A DNA stretch of 64,000 bases, from positions 1,811,001 through 1,875,000 of the forward strand of contig NZ_CP032829.1 in NCBI RefSeq assembly GCF_003660165.1. Direction: 5' to 3'. The notes beneath the pieces were generated by a model. That model saw only the letters and a program-made list of their open reading frames with translations, was not told the DNA's origin and searched no databases. This DNA is from Sphingomonas paeninsulae (GTDB lineage Bacteria; Pseudomonadota; Alphaproteobacteria; Sphingomonadales; Sphingomonadaceae). This document shows, piece after piece, positions 54,118-64,000 of the stretch. Numbering within the stretch: the stretch's first letter is position 1; every line of letters begins with the position of its first letter. Made by a program: the position numbers and the translations under genes.

Positions 54118-56922
54118 TCAAAGCGTGCGAACGCGCTCTTCGACTTCGTAGGTTTCGAGGAAGTCGCCAGCCTTGATGTCGTTGGTCGCATCGAAGGTGA
54201 CGCCGCATTCGAGACCCGCACGAACCTCTGCGACATCGTCCTTGAAGCGGCGCAGCGACGTGACGAAACCATTGTAGATGATGACGTCGGCACGCGTGAT
54301 ACGCGCCTTGAGCAGCTTGCGGATGACGCCTTCGGTGACGAGCAGACCCGCCGCCTTGCCATGCTTGCCCGCCGAGAAGACCTCGCGGATTTCGGCACGA
54401 CCGACGACATGCTCGATCATTTCTGGTCCCAGCTCGCCGGCCATCGCACCACGAACCGCATCGGTCAGGTGATAGATGACATCGAAATACTGGAATTCGA
54501 CACGGTCGCGCTTGGCCAAAGCCTGAGCCTTGGCGTTCGGACGGACGTTGAAGCCGATGACAGGCGCGCCAGAGGCCGCAGCCAACAACACGTCGCTCTC
54601 GGTGATCCCGCCAACGCCCGCGCTCAACACGCGAACCTTGATGAGGTCGGTCGAAATCCTGTTGACCGCATTGACGATCGCCTCGACCGAACCCTGCACA
54701 TCGCCCTTGATGACGATCGGATATTCCATCGCCTTCACTGCACTCAGATCGGCAAACAGATTTTCCATGTCGACCGGCGCGGAAACCGTGCGCTTCTCGG
54801 TCGCGGTCTTGGTACGATACAGTGCGACTTCACGTGCACGCGCTTCGTTCTCGACCACCGACATCGGATCGCCAGCAGACGGCACACCCGACAGACCAAG
54901 GATTTCGACCGGCATCGAAGGCCCTGCAACCTTGATCTGCTGACCCTTGTCATTAATCATCGCACGAATCTTGCCGCTCTGGCTGCCGACGACGACGATG
55001 TCGCCGACCTTCATCGTGCCGCGACGGACGAGGATGGTGGCAAGTGGACCACGACCCTTGTCGAGCTTGGCTTCGATAACCGTACCTTCGGCGGCACGAT
55101 CCGGGTTGGCGCGCAGTTCGAGTAATTCGGCCTGAAGCTGAATTTTCTCGATCAGTTCGTCCAGACCGGTCTTTGCCGTTGCCGAAACTTCGACATCCTG
55201 CACGTCACCCGATAATTCTTCGACGATGACTTCATACTGAAGCAACGCCTGACGAACCTTGTCCGGATTGGCCTCTGGTTTATCGACCTTCGTGATTGCA
55301 ACGATCATCGGCACGCCAGCGGCGCGCGTATGGTTGATCGCCTCAATCGTCTGCGGCTTGATGCTGTCATCCGCAGCCACGACCAGCACCACAATATCGG
55401 TGACGTTCGCGCCGCGCTTACGCATTTCGGTGAAGGCTTCGTGACCCGGCGTGTCGAGGAAGGTGATGATATCGCCAGCCTTTGTCGCCACCTGATAGGC
55501 GCCGATGTGCTGGGTGATCCCACCCGCTTCGCCGCGCACGACATTTGTCCCACGCAGGGCATCGAGCAGCGAGGTCTTGCCGTGATCGACATGGCCCATG
55601 ATCGTGACGACCGGCGCACGCGTAACCAGCGTGTCATCGGCATCGACGTCTGCTGACTGATCGATTTCGACATCGCTGTCCGAAACGCGTGTTACGTTGT
55701 GGCCGAAATCCGTGACCAGCAATTCGGCGGTGTCCTGATCGATGCTGTCGCCCATCGCGGACGGCACACCCATGTTGAACAGGGCTTTGATCAGGTCGCT
55801 GCCACGTTCGGCCATACGGTTGGCGAGTTCACCGACCGTGATCTTTTCAGGAACGACGACGTCGCGGATCTGCTTGATCTGCGGCTGACCGCTGCCATGC
55901 GCACGGCGTTCCTTTTCACGGGCACGCTTCAGCGCTGCCAGCGAACGGGCACGAGCACCTTCGCCATCCGAATCAAGAGCGCGCGTGACGGTCAACTTGC
56001 CCGACTGGCGACGATCGTCACCCTGACGCGGACGCGTTGCAGGCCGTGCAGGTTCGGGACGACGAATGCCACCGGGAGCCGCTGCGGGCTTGGTGAAACG
56101 CTTTTCTTCGTCACGGTCCTGTGCGCGCTGAACTTCGGGTTCGGCAACGGGGGCGGGCGGAGCGTTAGCGGCTTCCCGAGCGGCGAGTTCAGCGGCAAGG
56201 CGCGCAGCTTCTTCGGCCTTGCGATTTTCTTCGGCGCGACGCTTCTGATCTTCGGCCGATTCGACCTTGAGGCGATCTTCACGACGGCGAGCGTCTTCAA
56301 GCGCCGTCATGCGCGCTTCTTCGGCTTCACGCAGTAGCTTGGTTTGCAATTCCTGCCGCGTCATCAGACTGGCCTGTGGAATTGTTCGGCCCGTAGCAGG
56401 GGCTGCGCGGCTCGGGGCAGCAGCGCGAGCTGCTGGCGCGGGGACGGGTGCAGGTGCTGGCGGAGCTACTGGAGCAGCCACCGCAACAGGTGCGGGAACC
56501 GGAGCAGCAACAGGCGCAGGCGCAGGCGCAGCGGGCGCAGCAACGGGTGCTTCGGCTACCGGAGCTGGAACTACAACAGGTGCCTCAACAACGGGTGCCT
56601 CAACAATCGGGGCAACCGCAACTGGTTCGACCACCGGAGGCGGAACAACCGGGGCGGGAACCGCAACCGGGGCCGGTACGGGCGCAGGCACAGGCGCGGG
56701 AGCCGCAACCACCACAGGTGCAACAATGACCTCGGGCTCGGGAGCCACCTCGACCACAGGCGCAGGATCGCCCGGACGCGAAAGGATGCGCTTCTTCTTG
56801 ATCTCGACGACCACGGTGTTCTGGCGACCGTGGCTGAAGCTCTGTTTGACCTGGCCGGTTTCGGTGCGCTTGATGCCCAGGGGCGGACGCGTTCCCAGCT
56901 TCGGTTTCTCGCTATCGCTCAT
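54118..56922 (-). CDS. infB: Translation initiation factor IF-2
   Basis: Predicted 934 residues. The N-terminal ~200 residues contain a long tract of Ala, Pro and Val repeats, then a charged helical stretch, an IF2_N domain, and the GTPase core: [12 protein letters not shown] (G1), [10 protein letters not shown] (G3), [12 protein letters not shown] (G4), followed by domains II-IV ending VEERVRTL. It delivers initiator tRNA and joins the 50S subunit. The start codon's A is shared with the preceding ylxR stop (TAATG). Confidence 0.98.
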   Translation of the reverse strand: MSDSEKPKLGTRPPLGIKRTETGQVKQSFSHGRQNTVVVEIKKKRILSRPGDPAPVVEVAPEPEVIVAPVVVAAPAPVPAPVPAPVAVPAPVVPPPVVEPVAVAPIVEAPVVEAPVVVPAPVAEAPVAAPAAPAPAPVAAPVPAPVAVAAPVAPPAPAPVPAPAARAAAPSRAAPATGRTIPQASLMTRQELQTKLLREAEEARMTALEDARRREDRLKVESAEDQKRRAEENRKAEEAARLAAELAAREAANAPPAPVAEPEVQRAQDRDEEKRFTKPAAAPGGIRRPEPARPATRPRQGDDRRQSGKLTVTRALDSDGEGARARSLAALKRAREKERRAHGSGQPQIKQIRDVVVPEKITVGELANRMAERGSDLIKALFNMGVPSAMGDSIDQDTAELLVTDFGHNVTRVSDSDVEIDQSADVDADDTLVTRAPVVTIMGHVDHGKTSLLDALRGTNVVRGEAGGITQHIGAYQVATKAGDIITFLDTPGHEAFTEMRKRGANVTDIVVLVVAADDSIKPQTIEAINHTRAAGVPMIVAITKVDKPEANPDKVRQALLQYEVIVEELSGDVQDVEVSATAKTGLDELIEKIQLQAELLELRANPDRAAEGTVIEAKLDKGRGPLATILVRRGTMKVGDIVVVGSQSGKIRAMINDKGQQIKVAGPSMPVEILGLSGVPSAGDPMSVVENEARAREVALYRTKTATEKRTVSAPVDMENLFADLSAVKAMEYPIVIKGDVQGSVEAIVNAVNRISTDLIKVRVLSAGVGGITESDVLLAAASGAPVIGFNVRPNAKAQALAKRDRVEFQYFDVIYHLTDAVRGAMAGELGPEMIEHVVGRAEIREVFSAGKHGKAAGLLVTEGVIRKLLKARITRADVIIYNGFVTSLRRFKDDVAEVRAGLECGVTFDATNDIKAGDFLETYEVEERVRTL

Positions 56923-57683
56923 TAAACTGACCCGAACCCTTCGTTTGAACTGCTAAAAGCGCCGCGCGGCCCTGAACCCTGCGAAGGTGTTTCGCAAGGC
57001 CAGCCCGTGGGCGCAAATCCTATAAAACCGTGCCACCGGTCGATCGCCGCTGCCACGCGCGTTGCGGCGCGCGCGTCGATCACACCGATATGTACCACAT
57101 TTTCGCGGCCCAGTGCTACCGACAAGATAGGGCGGGGGACGCTCAAAACCAAGCCTTGTCGCCCGGAACCTTCTTCTTCGAGGCCGACTCGCCACGCTTG
57201 GTCAAGTTTGCGGTTGCCGTCGGTCGCCGCATCGGCGGCATGGAACAGCAAATGAAGCTGCCCCTTGCGCCCTGCTTCGTCGATTCGCTCCGAACCCGTC
57301 GTGATCGTCGATGCTCGTGCCTCCAGCCCCAGCCGGTCGAGTGCATTACGTTGCAATGCGTCCTCGATCATCTGTGGCAGGTCGTCGGGAATCTTTGCCT
57401 CACCCGTCTTGAATGCCCTCGCGAGTGCGCCTTTCAGCTTACCCTTGGCCATCGCGGCCTCAAGTGTCGGTCGGTCGACACCGATCCAAGCACCACGACC
57501 GGGAGCTTTTGCGCGTATATCCGGCAAAATCTGACCGTCCGGCCCAAGCGCCAGCCGAATGAGCGCGGTCCGTGGCGCATGTTCACCCGACAGGATGCAC
57601 CGACGCTCCGGCTCGCTTTTGCTCTGTGCTTTGCGGGACGTGTCGGGGCGGGACGTGTCCGGACCACGATCAGCCCCGGACAC
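56922..57683 (-). CDS. ylxR: YlxR-like (DUF448) RNA-binding protein
   Basis: Predicted 253 residues with a GTG start. Residues ~25-100 form the YlxR/DUF448 domain: ERRCILSGEHAPRTALIRLALG and GRGAWIGVDR, with the ALARAFK basic end; residues ~120-210 resemble an L7Ae-type RNA-binding fold (LHLLFHAADA). The nusA-ylxR-infB order supports a role in RNA binding or rRNA transcription. A disordered tail follows. The start is uncertain because the nusA-ylxR gap holds a GC-rich inverted repeat. Confidence 0.85.
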   Translation of the reverse strand: MSGADRGPDTSRPDTSRKAQSKSEPERRCILSGEHAPRTALIRLALGPDGQILPDIRAKAPGRGAWIGVDRPTLEAAMAKGKLKGALARAFKTGEAKIPDDLPQMIEDALQRNALDRLGLEARASTITTGSERIDEAGRKGQLHLLFHAADAATDGNRKLDQAWRVGLEEEGSGRQGLVLSVPRPILSVALGRENVVHIGVIDARAATRVAAAIDRWHGFIGFAPTGWPCETPSQGSGPRGAFSSSNEGFGSV

Positions 57684-57749
57684 AGTTTCGCCGCCCCCTC
57701 CACCGCGTCGGGGAGGGGATGAGCGATTTCAGCGTTGAGTTCTACCGTG

Positions 57750-59357
57750 TCATTGGGAAGGGACCGCATCAGCGTCTCCCTCACTAACAACTTCATCCTC
57801 GAACCAATGGGCGCGGGCCGCCATGATGATTTCGTTGCCCTGTTCTTCGGTCAGCGAATATTCGGCAAGGATGCCACCCTTCGGCTCGTCGGATTGCACG
57901 GCCTTGCGGCGTGGTTCGACACGACGCTTCTGGATCAGTTCGTCGGTCGCCAGATCGGCGAGATCGTCGAGCGTCTTGATTCCAGCTTTGCCGAGCGTGA
58001 CCAGCATCGCTTCGGTCATGTGCGGCATTTCGGCCAGATCGTCCTCGACGCCCAGACCGCGACGTTCCTCGCGGCTGGCTTCTTCACGCCGCTCCAGAGC
58101 TTCGGTCGCGCGATTCTGCAACTCGCCGGCGAGTTCGGGGTCGAACCCTTCGATGTCGCTGATTTCGCTGACCTCGACGTAGGCAACTTCCTCAAGGCTG
58201 GTGAACCCTTCGGCAACCAGCAACTGAGCCAGCGTCTCGTCCACATCCAGCTCGTTCTGGAATAGTTCCGAACGCTCCAGAAATTCGCGCTGACGCTTTT
58301 CGCTGGCGTCAGCTTCGGTCAGAATATCGATCTGCGAACCGGTTAACTGGCTCGCAAGTCGCACATTCTGCCCCCGACGACCGATGGCGAGGCTCAACTG
58401 ATCGTCAGGAACGACGACTTCGATGCGGCCCTCTTCTTCATCGATGATCACGCGGCTGACCGTGGCGGGCTGTAACGCATTGACAACAAAGGTCGCGGTG
58501 TCGGTCGACCACGGAATGATGTCGATCTTCTCGCCTTGCATTTCCTGCACAACCGCCTGCACTCGACTACCCTTCATGCCGACGCACGCGCCAACCGGGT
58601 CGATGCTGCTGTCACGGCTGATCACGCCGATCTTGGCACGGCTGCCGGGGTCGCGTGCCGCTGCCATGATGGTAATGATGCCATCATAGATTTCGGGGAC
58701 TTCCTGTGCGAACAGCTTTTTCATGAAGTCGGGATGCGCGCGGCTCAGGAAAATCTGGGGGCCACGGGCTTCGCGAACGACCTTCAGGATCAGCGAACGG
58801 ATGCGGTCACCGACACGAACAACTTCGCGGGGGATCTGCGCATCGCGGCGGATAACACCTTCGGCACGGCCAAGGTCGACAACGACGTGACCGAACTCGA
58901 CCCGCTTGACGACGCCGGTGATGATCTCTCCGGCACGGTCTTTGAACTCTTCAAACTGACGCTCGCGCTCGGCATCGCGGACCTTTTGAAAGATCACCTG
59001 CTTCGATGCCTGTGCAGCAATGCGTCCGAATTCGATATTGGGCAGCGGATCGACGATGAAATCGCCCAGCGCCGAACCGGGCTGTAATTTCTGGCCTTCG
59101 GTCAGCGAAACCTGCTTGAAATAATCTTCGACCTGCTCGACCACTTCGACAACGCGCCACAAACGCAAATCGCCGCTGGTCGTGTCGATCTTTGCGCGGA
59201 TGTCGTTCTCGGCACCGTAACGCGAGCGCGCCGCACGCTGGATAGCATCTTCCATCGCCTCGATCACGATTTCGCGATCGATCAGCTTTTCCTTGGCGAC
59301 TGCATCGGCAATCGCGAGCAGTTCAGCCTTGTTGGCAGAAACGGCGGAACTAGCCAT
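57750..59357 (-). CDS. nusA: Transcription termination/antitermination factor NusA
   Basis: Predicted 535 residues. NusA N-terminal domain (ANKAELLAIADAVAKEK), S1 domain (EIITGVVKRVEFGHVVVDLG), two KH domains (VGACVGMKGSRVQAV and LAIGRRGQNVRLASQ) and C-terminal acidic/HhH repeats (TLGKAGIKTLDDLADLATDEL). It controls pausing, termination and rRNA antitermination at RNA polymerase. Second gene of the rimP-nusA-ylxR-infB operon, 6 bases after rimP's stop. Confidence 0.97.
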   Translation of the reverse strand: MASSAVSANKAELLAIADAVAKEKLIDREIVIEAMEDAIQRAARSRYGAENDIRAKIDTTSGDLRLWRVVEVVEQVEDYFKQVSLTEGQKLQPGSALGDFIVDPLPNIEFGRIAAQASKQVIFQKVRDAERERQFEEFKDRAGEIITGVVKRVEFGHVVVDLGRAEGVIRRDAQIPREVVRVGDRIRSLILKVVREARGPQIFLSRAHPDFMKKLFAQEVPEIYDGIITIMAAARDPGSRAKIGVISRDSSIDPVGACVGMKGSRVQAVVQEMQGEKIDIIPWSTDTATFVVNALQPATVSRVIIDEEEGRIEVVVPDDQLSLAIGRRGQNVRLASQLTGSQIDILTEADASEKRQREFLERSELFQNELDVDETLAQLLVAEGFTSLEEVAYVEVSEISDIEGFDPELAGELQNRATEALERREEASREERRGLGVEDDLAEMPHMTEAMLVTLGKAGIKTLDDLADLATDELIQKRRVEPRRKAVQSDEPKGGILAEYSLTEEQGNEIIMAARAHWFEDEVVSEGDADAVPSQ

Positions 59358-59363
59358 CAGTTC

Positions 59364-59885
59364 TTATCCTTCTTGTATGATCTTGTCGGCGCCGTCCGCG
59401 ATCAGCGGAGCGGTTGCCTTGATGAGTTTGTCGGTCAGAACCAACTTAGCGGAAACGATCGCATCGAACGGGATCGTCATCGCACCATGTTTGGCTGTCA
59501 CCAGTACGTTGTTGTCTGCAGCACCTTCGAGTCGCGCATCGAACATCTTGCGACCTTCGATCGGCTCGATCAGCCGAATCCGCGCCTCATGCCCATTCCA
59601 GTCATCGTAATCGGCCAGCCGCGTTAGCGGACGGTCGATGCCGGGCGATGAAACCTCCAGCCGATAAGCCTCTTCAATCGGGTCGACTTCATCGAACAAA
59701 TCCGAAATCCGCCGCGACAGTTCTGCGCAATCCTCTAGCGTTAGCTGCCGTGTTTCGGGCCGCTCCGCCATAATCTGCAATGTAGGATCCGACTTGCCGC
59801 CGTTCATCTGCACGCGCACCAACCGCAACCCAAGCGTCGTTGCTTCGGGTTCGATCAATGCAGTCAGTGCAGCGATATCGGCCAA
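59364..59885 (-). CDS. rimP: Ribosome maturation factor RimP
   Basis: Predicted 173 residues. RimP features: LTALIEPEATTLGLRLVRVQM at the start, LTLEDCAELSRRISDLFDEVDPIEEAYRLEVSSPGIDRPLTR with the conserved EVSSPG core, and a C-terminal Sm-like domain. It is needed for maturation of the 30S subunit, acting early. It heads the nusA operon, whose promoter should lie in the 59,886-60,000 stretch. Confidence 0.97.
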   Translation of the reverse strand: MADIAALTALIEPEATTLGLRLVRVQMNGGKSDPTLQIMAERPETRQLTLEDCAELSRRISDLFDEVDPIEEAYRLEVSSPGIDRPLTRLADYDDWNGHEARIRLIEPIEGRKMFDARLEGAADNNVLVTAKHGAMTIPFDAIVSAKLVLTDKLIKATAPLIADGADKIIQEG

Positions 59886-60135
59886 GTAATTCTCCGGTTA
59901 AACCATGCGTCTAGACCGTCCGGAGCCAGCAGCTTCGAACCCGAACAGCGTTACCGATGTAAGGAAGACGTGTTCCATATATGCGAAAGGGGCGAAGCGG
60001 GCAAGAGCGGTTTCGAAAACGATCGCAATCAGGTGCCCGAAGGTCAGGTTAGTGACGACAGGTATGATCCATAGTTGCCCGTCCGCGCGTTCTGGCGCAC
60101 AATTTATTATCGAACACTGGAGGTTGCGGCAGATC

Positions 60136-60447
60136 ATGCATAGTAACGCAGCGGTTAAAGCCATCATTATTTGGAGCTTTCTCGCCACCGCTCCGCTGAG
60201 TGCGGAGCTTGTGGTTAGCCCGCCGCCGACACCGCCGCCCGCGCGGAATATTGCGCCGGTTAATCCATATGCTCCCTTTTTACCGCTGCGATCAAAAGTT
60301 AGGGTGAGGTGCGAACAGGACAGGCTGCTCACCGACACCAGCCCTTGTGGCAAGGAAACCGAAGAGCCTGTGTTGCTTACGCCGAAGAAAAAGATCCGAT
60401 GCGAACAGGATCGATTGCTCACCGATACGACGCCTTGCGATAGATAA
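60136..60447 (+). CDS. Small secreted protein with duplicated cysteine motif
   Basis: Predicted 103 residues: a signal peptide (AAVKAIIIWSFLATAPLSA), a Pro-rich spacer (VVSPPPTPPPARN), and two near-identical 17-residue units, RVRCEQDRLLTDTSPC and RIRCEQDRLLTDTTPC, about 27 residues apart. Each unit has two cysteines that could form one disulphide loop. The signal-peptide ATG at 60136 is preferred; the frame is open back to 59905. No family is recognised. The codon differences between copies show both are under protein-level constraint. Confidence 0.6.
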   Translation: MHSNAAVKAIIIWSFLATAPLSAELVVSPPPTPPPARNIAPVNPYAPFLPLRSKVRVRCEQDRLLTDTSPCGKETEEPVLLTPKKKIRCEQDRLLTDTTPCDR

Positions 60448-60540
60448 ATAAGCGAGGTCAAATAATTTTCGAGCTATCGCGGCGACCATCCCGAGCTGTG
60501 CTAGAGCCTCCGACGTGCAGGCGGCGCACGGGGAATTAGC

Positions 60541-62127
60541 ATGAACGCACTGACGACGCATGTTGGCCGGATATCTCCGATACAAACAACTGACGCTGCC
60601 AAATCGAGATGGGCAAGCTTGCCGTTCGGATTACTTGCAGTTTTAATTTTTGCGGCCATCGTCAGAATATCATCTGCGCGTTACTCGCTATGGTCCGACG
60701 AACTGGCCTCTGTTTTTTTCGCAGGACAGCCGCTTAGCAATTTGTGGAGCGGATGGATGATCCGCGAAACCAACCCGCCGCTTTATTATTCCATGTTGCA
60801 GGGCTGGATCGGGATCGTTGGCCTCGGTGCTTTCAAACTTCGCCTGTTTTCGGTTGTCGCAGGCTTGCTGGCGATCGCTGTGACTTACGTCGGTATCGGG
60901 CAAAACTATAGTCGGCGGGCGGGACTGATCGCCGCACTAATGTTAGCGCTGTCGGCGCAGCAGCTGAACTTTTCGCTGATGGTCCGGGGCTACACCTTTC
61001 TCTACTTGGCGATCTCGATATCGTTTTTCGGTCTGCTCAATATCGCACGGTCGCAGGACGACCCCGACCGTAAGCTGTGGCTGTCATGGGCTGCCTATGT
61101 CGGTGGCGCGATTGCCGGTGTTTATCTGCATACGACGGCGTGTATCTGGCCGATTGCCGCGACTGCGTCGCTGATGCTGGTGGATCGCCGTTTTCGACCT
61201 GTTGTGGGTAGCCGCTGGTTCCATTTGATCTTAGCCGATATGCTGATCGTCACGGGGGCTTCGTGGTGGCTTTACATCACCTATCTTCAGTTGCGATCGC
61301 CCAACGGCAATATCAGCTGGATCGAGCCGACGGGCTTGCGTCAGATAGCCTCCTCGTTTTTCTCAACCGTTCTTTTGTCCCGAAGCACAACGGGCTGGGC
61401 CAAGATTATTCCGCTCACGGTTGCTGGCTTTGCTTTACTTTGCGTCATTCGAACCTCGAACCAAGTGACGACACGATTAACGCTGATGTGTCCGATTATC
61501 GCGGTTCTGCTGTTCACACTATCGAGCCTCAAGCAGCCGGTGATTATGGACAGAACCATCTTATGGGTTTCGATCTTCCCGCTCACGCTCGCGGCCGCGG
61601 GTCTCGACACCATTCGGAACACGCGAGTTTTTGTGATTGCCGCAGTAGCAGTAATGCTGCTTTTGGGACTGAACCTTGTCAAAAATACTCATAATCTTCA
61701 AATAGAGGATTGGGCGAATGTCGTGCGCACAGTGTCCCGGGATCCGCGCGCGGTTCTGGTGCTGGACGGTGAAAGCATGAGTGTCAGCGCGCATATGGCG
61801 TGCGCCGTCGAGCTGGGCGTCAACCGCTGTCCGTTCTCCCTGATCACGATCCAGCGCGGCGACGATCCCTTCGATCCCTGGGCCTGGGGCTATGCCGCTA
61901 AGGCTGGTGTTTCGCGGGGCGGTCGCCTTGCTTTGCCCGCAAATGCCAACATCTATCTGTTCCGGCGAAAGTCGCATGATGTGTTGGCAACGCTGCACCG
62001 CATCGACCTGCTGAAATCGGTTGCGACAACGCGGCCAAGTTTCCTTGGCCCTTACCCGGCACCTTTAGTCGACAGTCTCATTGCACGCGCGTCTGTCGAG
62101 AATGGCTTGCTGCGTATCGAGCCGTGA
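60541..62127 (+). CDS. Membrane glycosyltransferase (GT39/ArnT-like)
   Basis: Predicted 528 residues with about ten to eleven transmembrane helices. The catalytic loop after helix 1 has SARYSLWSDELASVFF (Asp-Glu), and the second loop ETNPPLYYSMLQGW, which is the NPP-x-YY signature of PMT/ArnT-type GT-C enzymes that transfer sugars from polyprenyl phosphates. Transfer occurs on the periplasmic side. Target (lipid, protein or polysaccharide) unknown. A short C-terminal soluble part follows the last helix. Confidence 0.85.
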   Translation: MNALTTHVGRISPIQTTDAAKSRWASLPFGLLAVLIFAAIVRISSARYSLWSDELASVFFAGQPLSNLWSGWMIRETNPPLYYSMLQGWIGIVGLGAFKLRLFSVVAGLLAIAVTYVGIGQNYSRRAGLIAALMLALSAQQLNFSLMVRGYTFLYLAISISFFGLLNIARSQDDPDRKLWLSWAAYVGGAIAGVYLHTTACIWPIAATASLMLVDRRFRPVVGSRWFHLILADMLIVTGASWWLYITYLQLRSPNGNISWIEPTGLRQIASSFFSTVLLSRSTTGWAKIIPLTVAGFALLCVIRTSNQVTTRLTLMCPIIAVLLFTLSSLKQPVIMDRTILWVSIFPLTLAAAGLDTIRNTRVFVIAAVAVMLLLGLNLVKNTHNLQIEDWANVVRTVSRDPRAVLVLDGESMSVSAHMACAVELGVNRCPFSLITIQRGDDPFDPWAWGYAAKAGVSRGGRLALPANANIYLFRRKSHDVLATLHRIDLLKSVATTRPSFLGPYPAPLVDSLIARASVENGLLRIEP

Positions 62128-62165
62128 GCCATTCTTCTGCCCCTGACGTCCATCTGCGATGAATG

Positions 62166-62843
62166 TCAGGTTCGCAGATACCGAAAATACCAGACCTCAT
62201 GTCCGAGCCGACGGGCCTTGCGTTCATATCGCGTTTCGACCCAGTCGTCCGGGCGGGTCAGAAAGTCCTGGGCCGTCCTGACCTGCCACGCGAAATCGTT
62301 GCGGCCGCTCATGATCATCATAGCATGCGCCACATAGATGGGGTGGTCGGTCCCAAACCTGAACTCGCCGCCGGGCTTCAGCTTGGCGGCGATCATGTCC
62401 ATCGGGCCGGTGTTCATGAACCGGCGCTTTGCGTGGCGGGCCTTTGGCCAAGGGTCGGGATGCAGCAGATAGACTCGTTCCAGCGACGCATCGGGCAGGC
62501 GGTTTAGCACGTCGAGCGCATCGCCCATGTGAAGCCGAACATTGGTAAGCTCGCGCTCCGCGATATGCTGCAACGCGCCGACCATTCCGTTCAGGAACGG
62601 TTCGCATCCGAGGAAGCCACGGTCTGGCCGCATCTCCGCTTGGCCCGCAAGATGTTCGCCCGCGCCGAAGCCAATCTCCAGTTCCATTGGCCGCTCGTCG
62701 CCGAACAAAACGGTTGAATTCAGCGGTCCGTCGGGCACCGACAGTTGCGGCAATAATTCTTCGACAAGCGCCGACTGCCCGCCACGAAGCTTATGCCCCA
62801 TGCGTCGTCCGTAAAGCCTGCCTATGGTGAGTGGGTCTGACAT
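62166..62843 (-). CDS. trmB: tRNA (guanosine(46)-N7)-methyltransferase
   Basis: Predicted 225 residues. The SAM-binding motif is [11 protein letters not shown], followed by [26 protein letters not shown] (catalytic/tRNA-binding PDPWPK) and a C-terminal [14 protein letters not shown], all standard for TrmB. It methylates N7 of G46 in the tRNA variable loop. Divergent from katE with about 100 bases between. Confidence 0.97.
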   Translation of the reverse strand: MSDPLTIGRLYGRRMGHKLRGGQSALVEELLPQLSVPDGPLNSTVLFGDERPMELEIGFGAGEHLAGQAEMRPDRGFLGCEPFLNGMVGALQHIAERELTNVRLHMGDALDVLNRLPDASLERVYLLHPDPWPKARHAKRRFMNTGPMDMIAAKLKPGGEFRFGTDHPIYVAHAMMIMSGRNDFAWQVRTAQDFLTRPDDWVETRYERKARRLGHEVWYFRYLRT

Positions 62844-62888
62844 CGCAGCGCCTGTAGCCGCTCGCCGAAAACAAATCGACCCACCATG

Positions 62889-62913
62889 GCAACCTTGCTC
62901 CCGCCGCCTCGTT
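62889..62913 (+). promoter_or_regulatory. Possible EcfG-type stress promoter for katE
   Basis: GCAAC, 16-base spacer, CGTT: one mismatch to the general-stress consensus GGAAC-N16/17-CGTT, 30 bases before the katE start. Stress control of catalase by this sigma factor is known in related bacteria. Confidence 0.35.
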
Positions 62914-62942
62914 CATCACGTAACGAGCAAGAGGATATTAGC

Positions 62943-64000
62943 ATGGCGAGGAAGAACGACACCCCCACGGTTCAAGTCACGGCCAGCCCTGGCAGCGGTG
63001 GCGAAACGCACCAGCAGGCCGATGGGCGTCCCCATATAACCACCAACCACGGCGTCCGCATCTCCGATAACCAGAACTCGTTAAAGGCAGGCGATCGCGG
63101 CCCGACGCTGCTCGAAGATTTCGTCCTGCGCGAGAAAATCTTTCACTTCGACCATGAGCGCATCCCCGAACGGATTGTTCACGCGCGTGGATCCGGCGCG
63201 CACGGCTTCTTCGAATGTACGGTCGCCATTCCCGAACTGACCAAGGCCAGCCTGTTTCAGAAAAAAGGCGAGCGCGTTCCCTTGTTCACCCGCTTTTCTA
63301 CCGTCGCTGGCGGTGCCGGTTCGGTTGATACCCCCCGCGACGTCCGCGGTTTCGCCGTCAAATTCTACACTCAAGAGGGCAATTGGGATCTCGTCGGTAA
63401 TAACATTCCGGTGTTCTTCATTCAGGACGCGATCAAGTTTCCCGACCTTATCCATTCGGTCAAAATGGAGGCCGACAAGGGCTATCCGCAAGCGGGTTCC
63501 GCGCATGATACATTCTGGGATTTTGTGTCGTTGATGCCCGAATCCACCCATATGGTCATGTGGGCCATGTCGGACCGCGCCATTCCGCGTTCGCTCCGCA
63601 TGATGGAGGGTTTCGGCGTCCACACCTTTCAAATGATCAACGCCAAGGGTGAAACTACCTTTGTGAAATTCCACTGGCGGCCCAAACTCGGGATGCAGTC
63701 GACCTGCTGGGATGAGGCCGTCAAGATCGCCGGTGCCGACCCCGACTTTCACCGTCGCGATCTATTCGAATCGATTGAAAGTGGCGATTTTCCCGAATGG
63801 GAACTGGGCCTGCAAGTTTTCGACGAGGAGTTCGCCGCCGCCCAGTCCTATGATGTGCTCGACGCGACTAAGCTCATTCCAGAGGAGGTTCTGCCGCTGC
63901 GCATCGTTGGTCGTATGGTCCTCGACCGCAATGTCGATAACTTCTTTGCTGAAACCGAACAGGTGGCTTTTCTGCCGACCAACGTGGTTCCCGGCATCGA
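62943..64000 (+). CDS. katE: Catalase HPII-type, large subunit (partial, runs off the right edge)
   Basis: Open from ATG 62943 to the window edge, 352 codons so far. A 45-residue polar N-terminal extension ([16 protein letters not shown]) precedes the catalase core, which is typical of large-subunit catalases. Catalytic residues are visible: His in [15 protein letters not shown] and Asn in [20 protein letters not shown]; heme-side [11 protein letters not shown] follows. It dismutates hydrogen peroxide. The heme-ligand Tyr and the flavodoxin-like C-terminal domain lie beyond the window. Confidence 0.97.
   Translation, partial: MARKNDTPTVQVTASPGSGGETHQQADGRPHITTNHGVRISDNQNSLKAGDRGPTLLEDFVLREKIFHFDHERIPERIVHARGSGAHGFFECTVAIPELTKASLFQKKGERVPLFTRFSTVAGGAGSVDTPRDVRGFAVKFYTQEGNWDLVGNNIPVFFIQDAIKFPDLIHSVKMEADKGYPQAGSAHDTFWDFVSLMPESTHMVMWAMSDRAIPRSLRMMEGFGVHTFQMINAKGETTFVKFHWRPKLGMQSTCWDEAVKIAGADPDFHRRDLFESIESGDFPEWELGLQVFDEEFAAAQSYDVLDATKLIPEEVLPLRIVGRMVLDRNVDNFFAETEQVAFLPTNVVPGI

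Overview
The window looks like a piece of a Sphingomonadales (Alphaproteobacteria) chromosome with a mobile-element remnant at its left end. The assignment rests on a circularly permuted, two-piece tmRNA gene; the TIGR03013 glycosyltransferase / PrsK / PrsR set of the PEP-CTERM system; DUF2171 and DUF4893 proteins typical of sphingomonads; and a CTTCGACAGGCTCAGG-type palindromic repeat. The genus cannot be decided from the sequence alone.

Region 1 (about 1-13,950) is an accessory island abutting the 3' end of a tRNA-Ala(CGC) gene at 13,950-14,025, probably the integration site. It carries a PD-(D/E)XK nuclease-like gene cut by the window edge; divergently, a DnaX-like AAA+ ATPase whose C-terminal half resembles a degraded rolling-circle Rep domain; AlpA-like and ribbon-helix-helix regulators; two large phage internal-virion-type genes, the second with a lytic transglycosylase domain; an SRAP (YedK-like) gene; and many very small secreted or membrane ORFs. 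No integrase, terminase, portal or capsid gene is visible, so it is a remnant, a satellite-like element, or the end of a larger prophage.

Region 2 (about 14,000-24,700) is core or semi-core: a DUF2171 stress-type protein, an MDR oxidoreductase, a neutral zinc peptidase, a frameshifted patatin, an M1 peptidase, 3-hydroxybutyrate dehydrogenase, a DUF4893 lipoprotein, a receiver-only response regulator and an XRE/DUF2083 regulator. Region 3 (24,700-31,000) is an exopolysaccharide/PEP-CTERM regulatory block: a GDP-mannose pyrophosphorylase, then a tightly coupled glycosyltransferase-prsK-prsR operon with a short PrsK, followed by a DUF815 ATPase. Region 4 (31,000-46,700) holds uup, a PepSY-like protein with a two-component system, an M13 peptidase, a membrane glycosyltransferase-like protein, chorismate mutase, polyprenyl diphosphate synthase, a frameshifted hrpB, an NDUFS4-like complex I protein, a NUDIX/TPM/TPM/LemA operon, mscL and an Rrf2 regulator.

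Region 5 (46,700-60,000) is RNA and translation machinery: ssrA, then on the minus strand the conserved rimP-nusA-ylxR-infB-rbfA-(tdk-GNAT)-truB-rpsO-pnp cluster. Region 6 (60,000-64,000) has a small secreted protein with a duplicated cysteine motif, a GT39-like membrane glycosyltransferase, trmB and the start of a large catalase (katE).

Four reading-frame breaks (one phage gene, patatin, two in hrpB) can each be repaired by adding one base to a short G or C run. That pattern suggests sequencing or assembly homopolymer errors at least as strongly as real gene decay.
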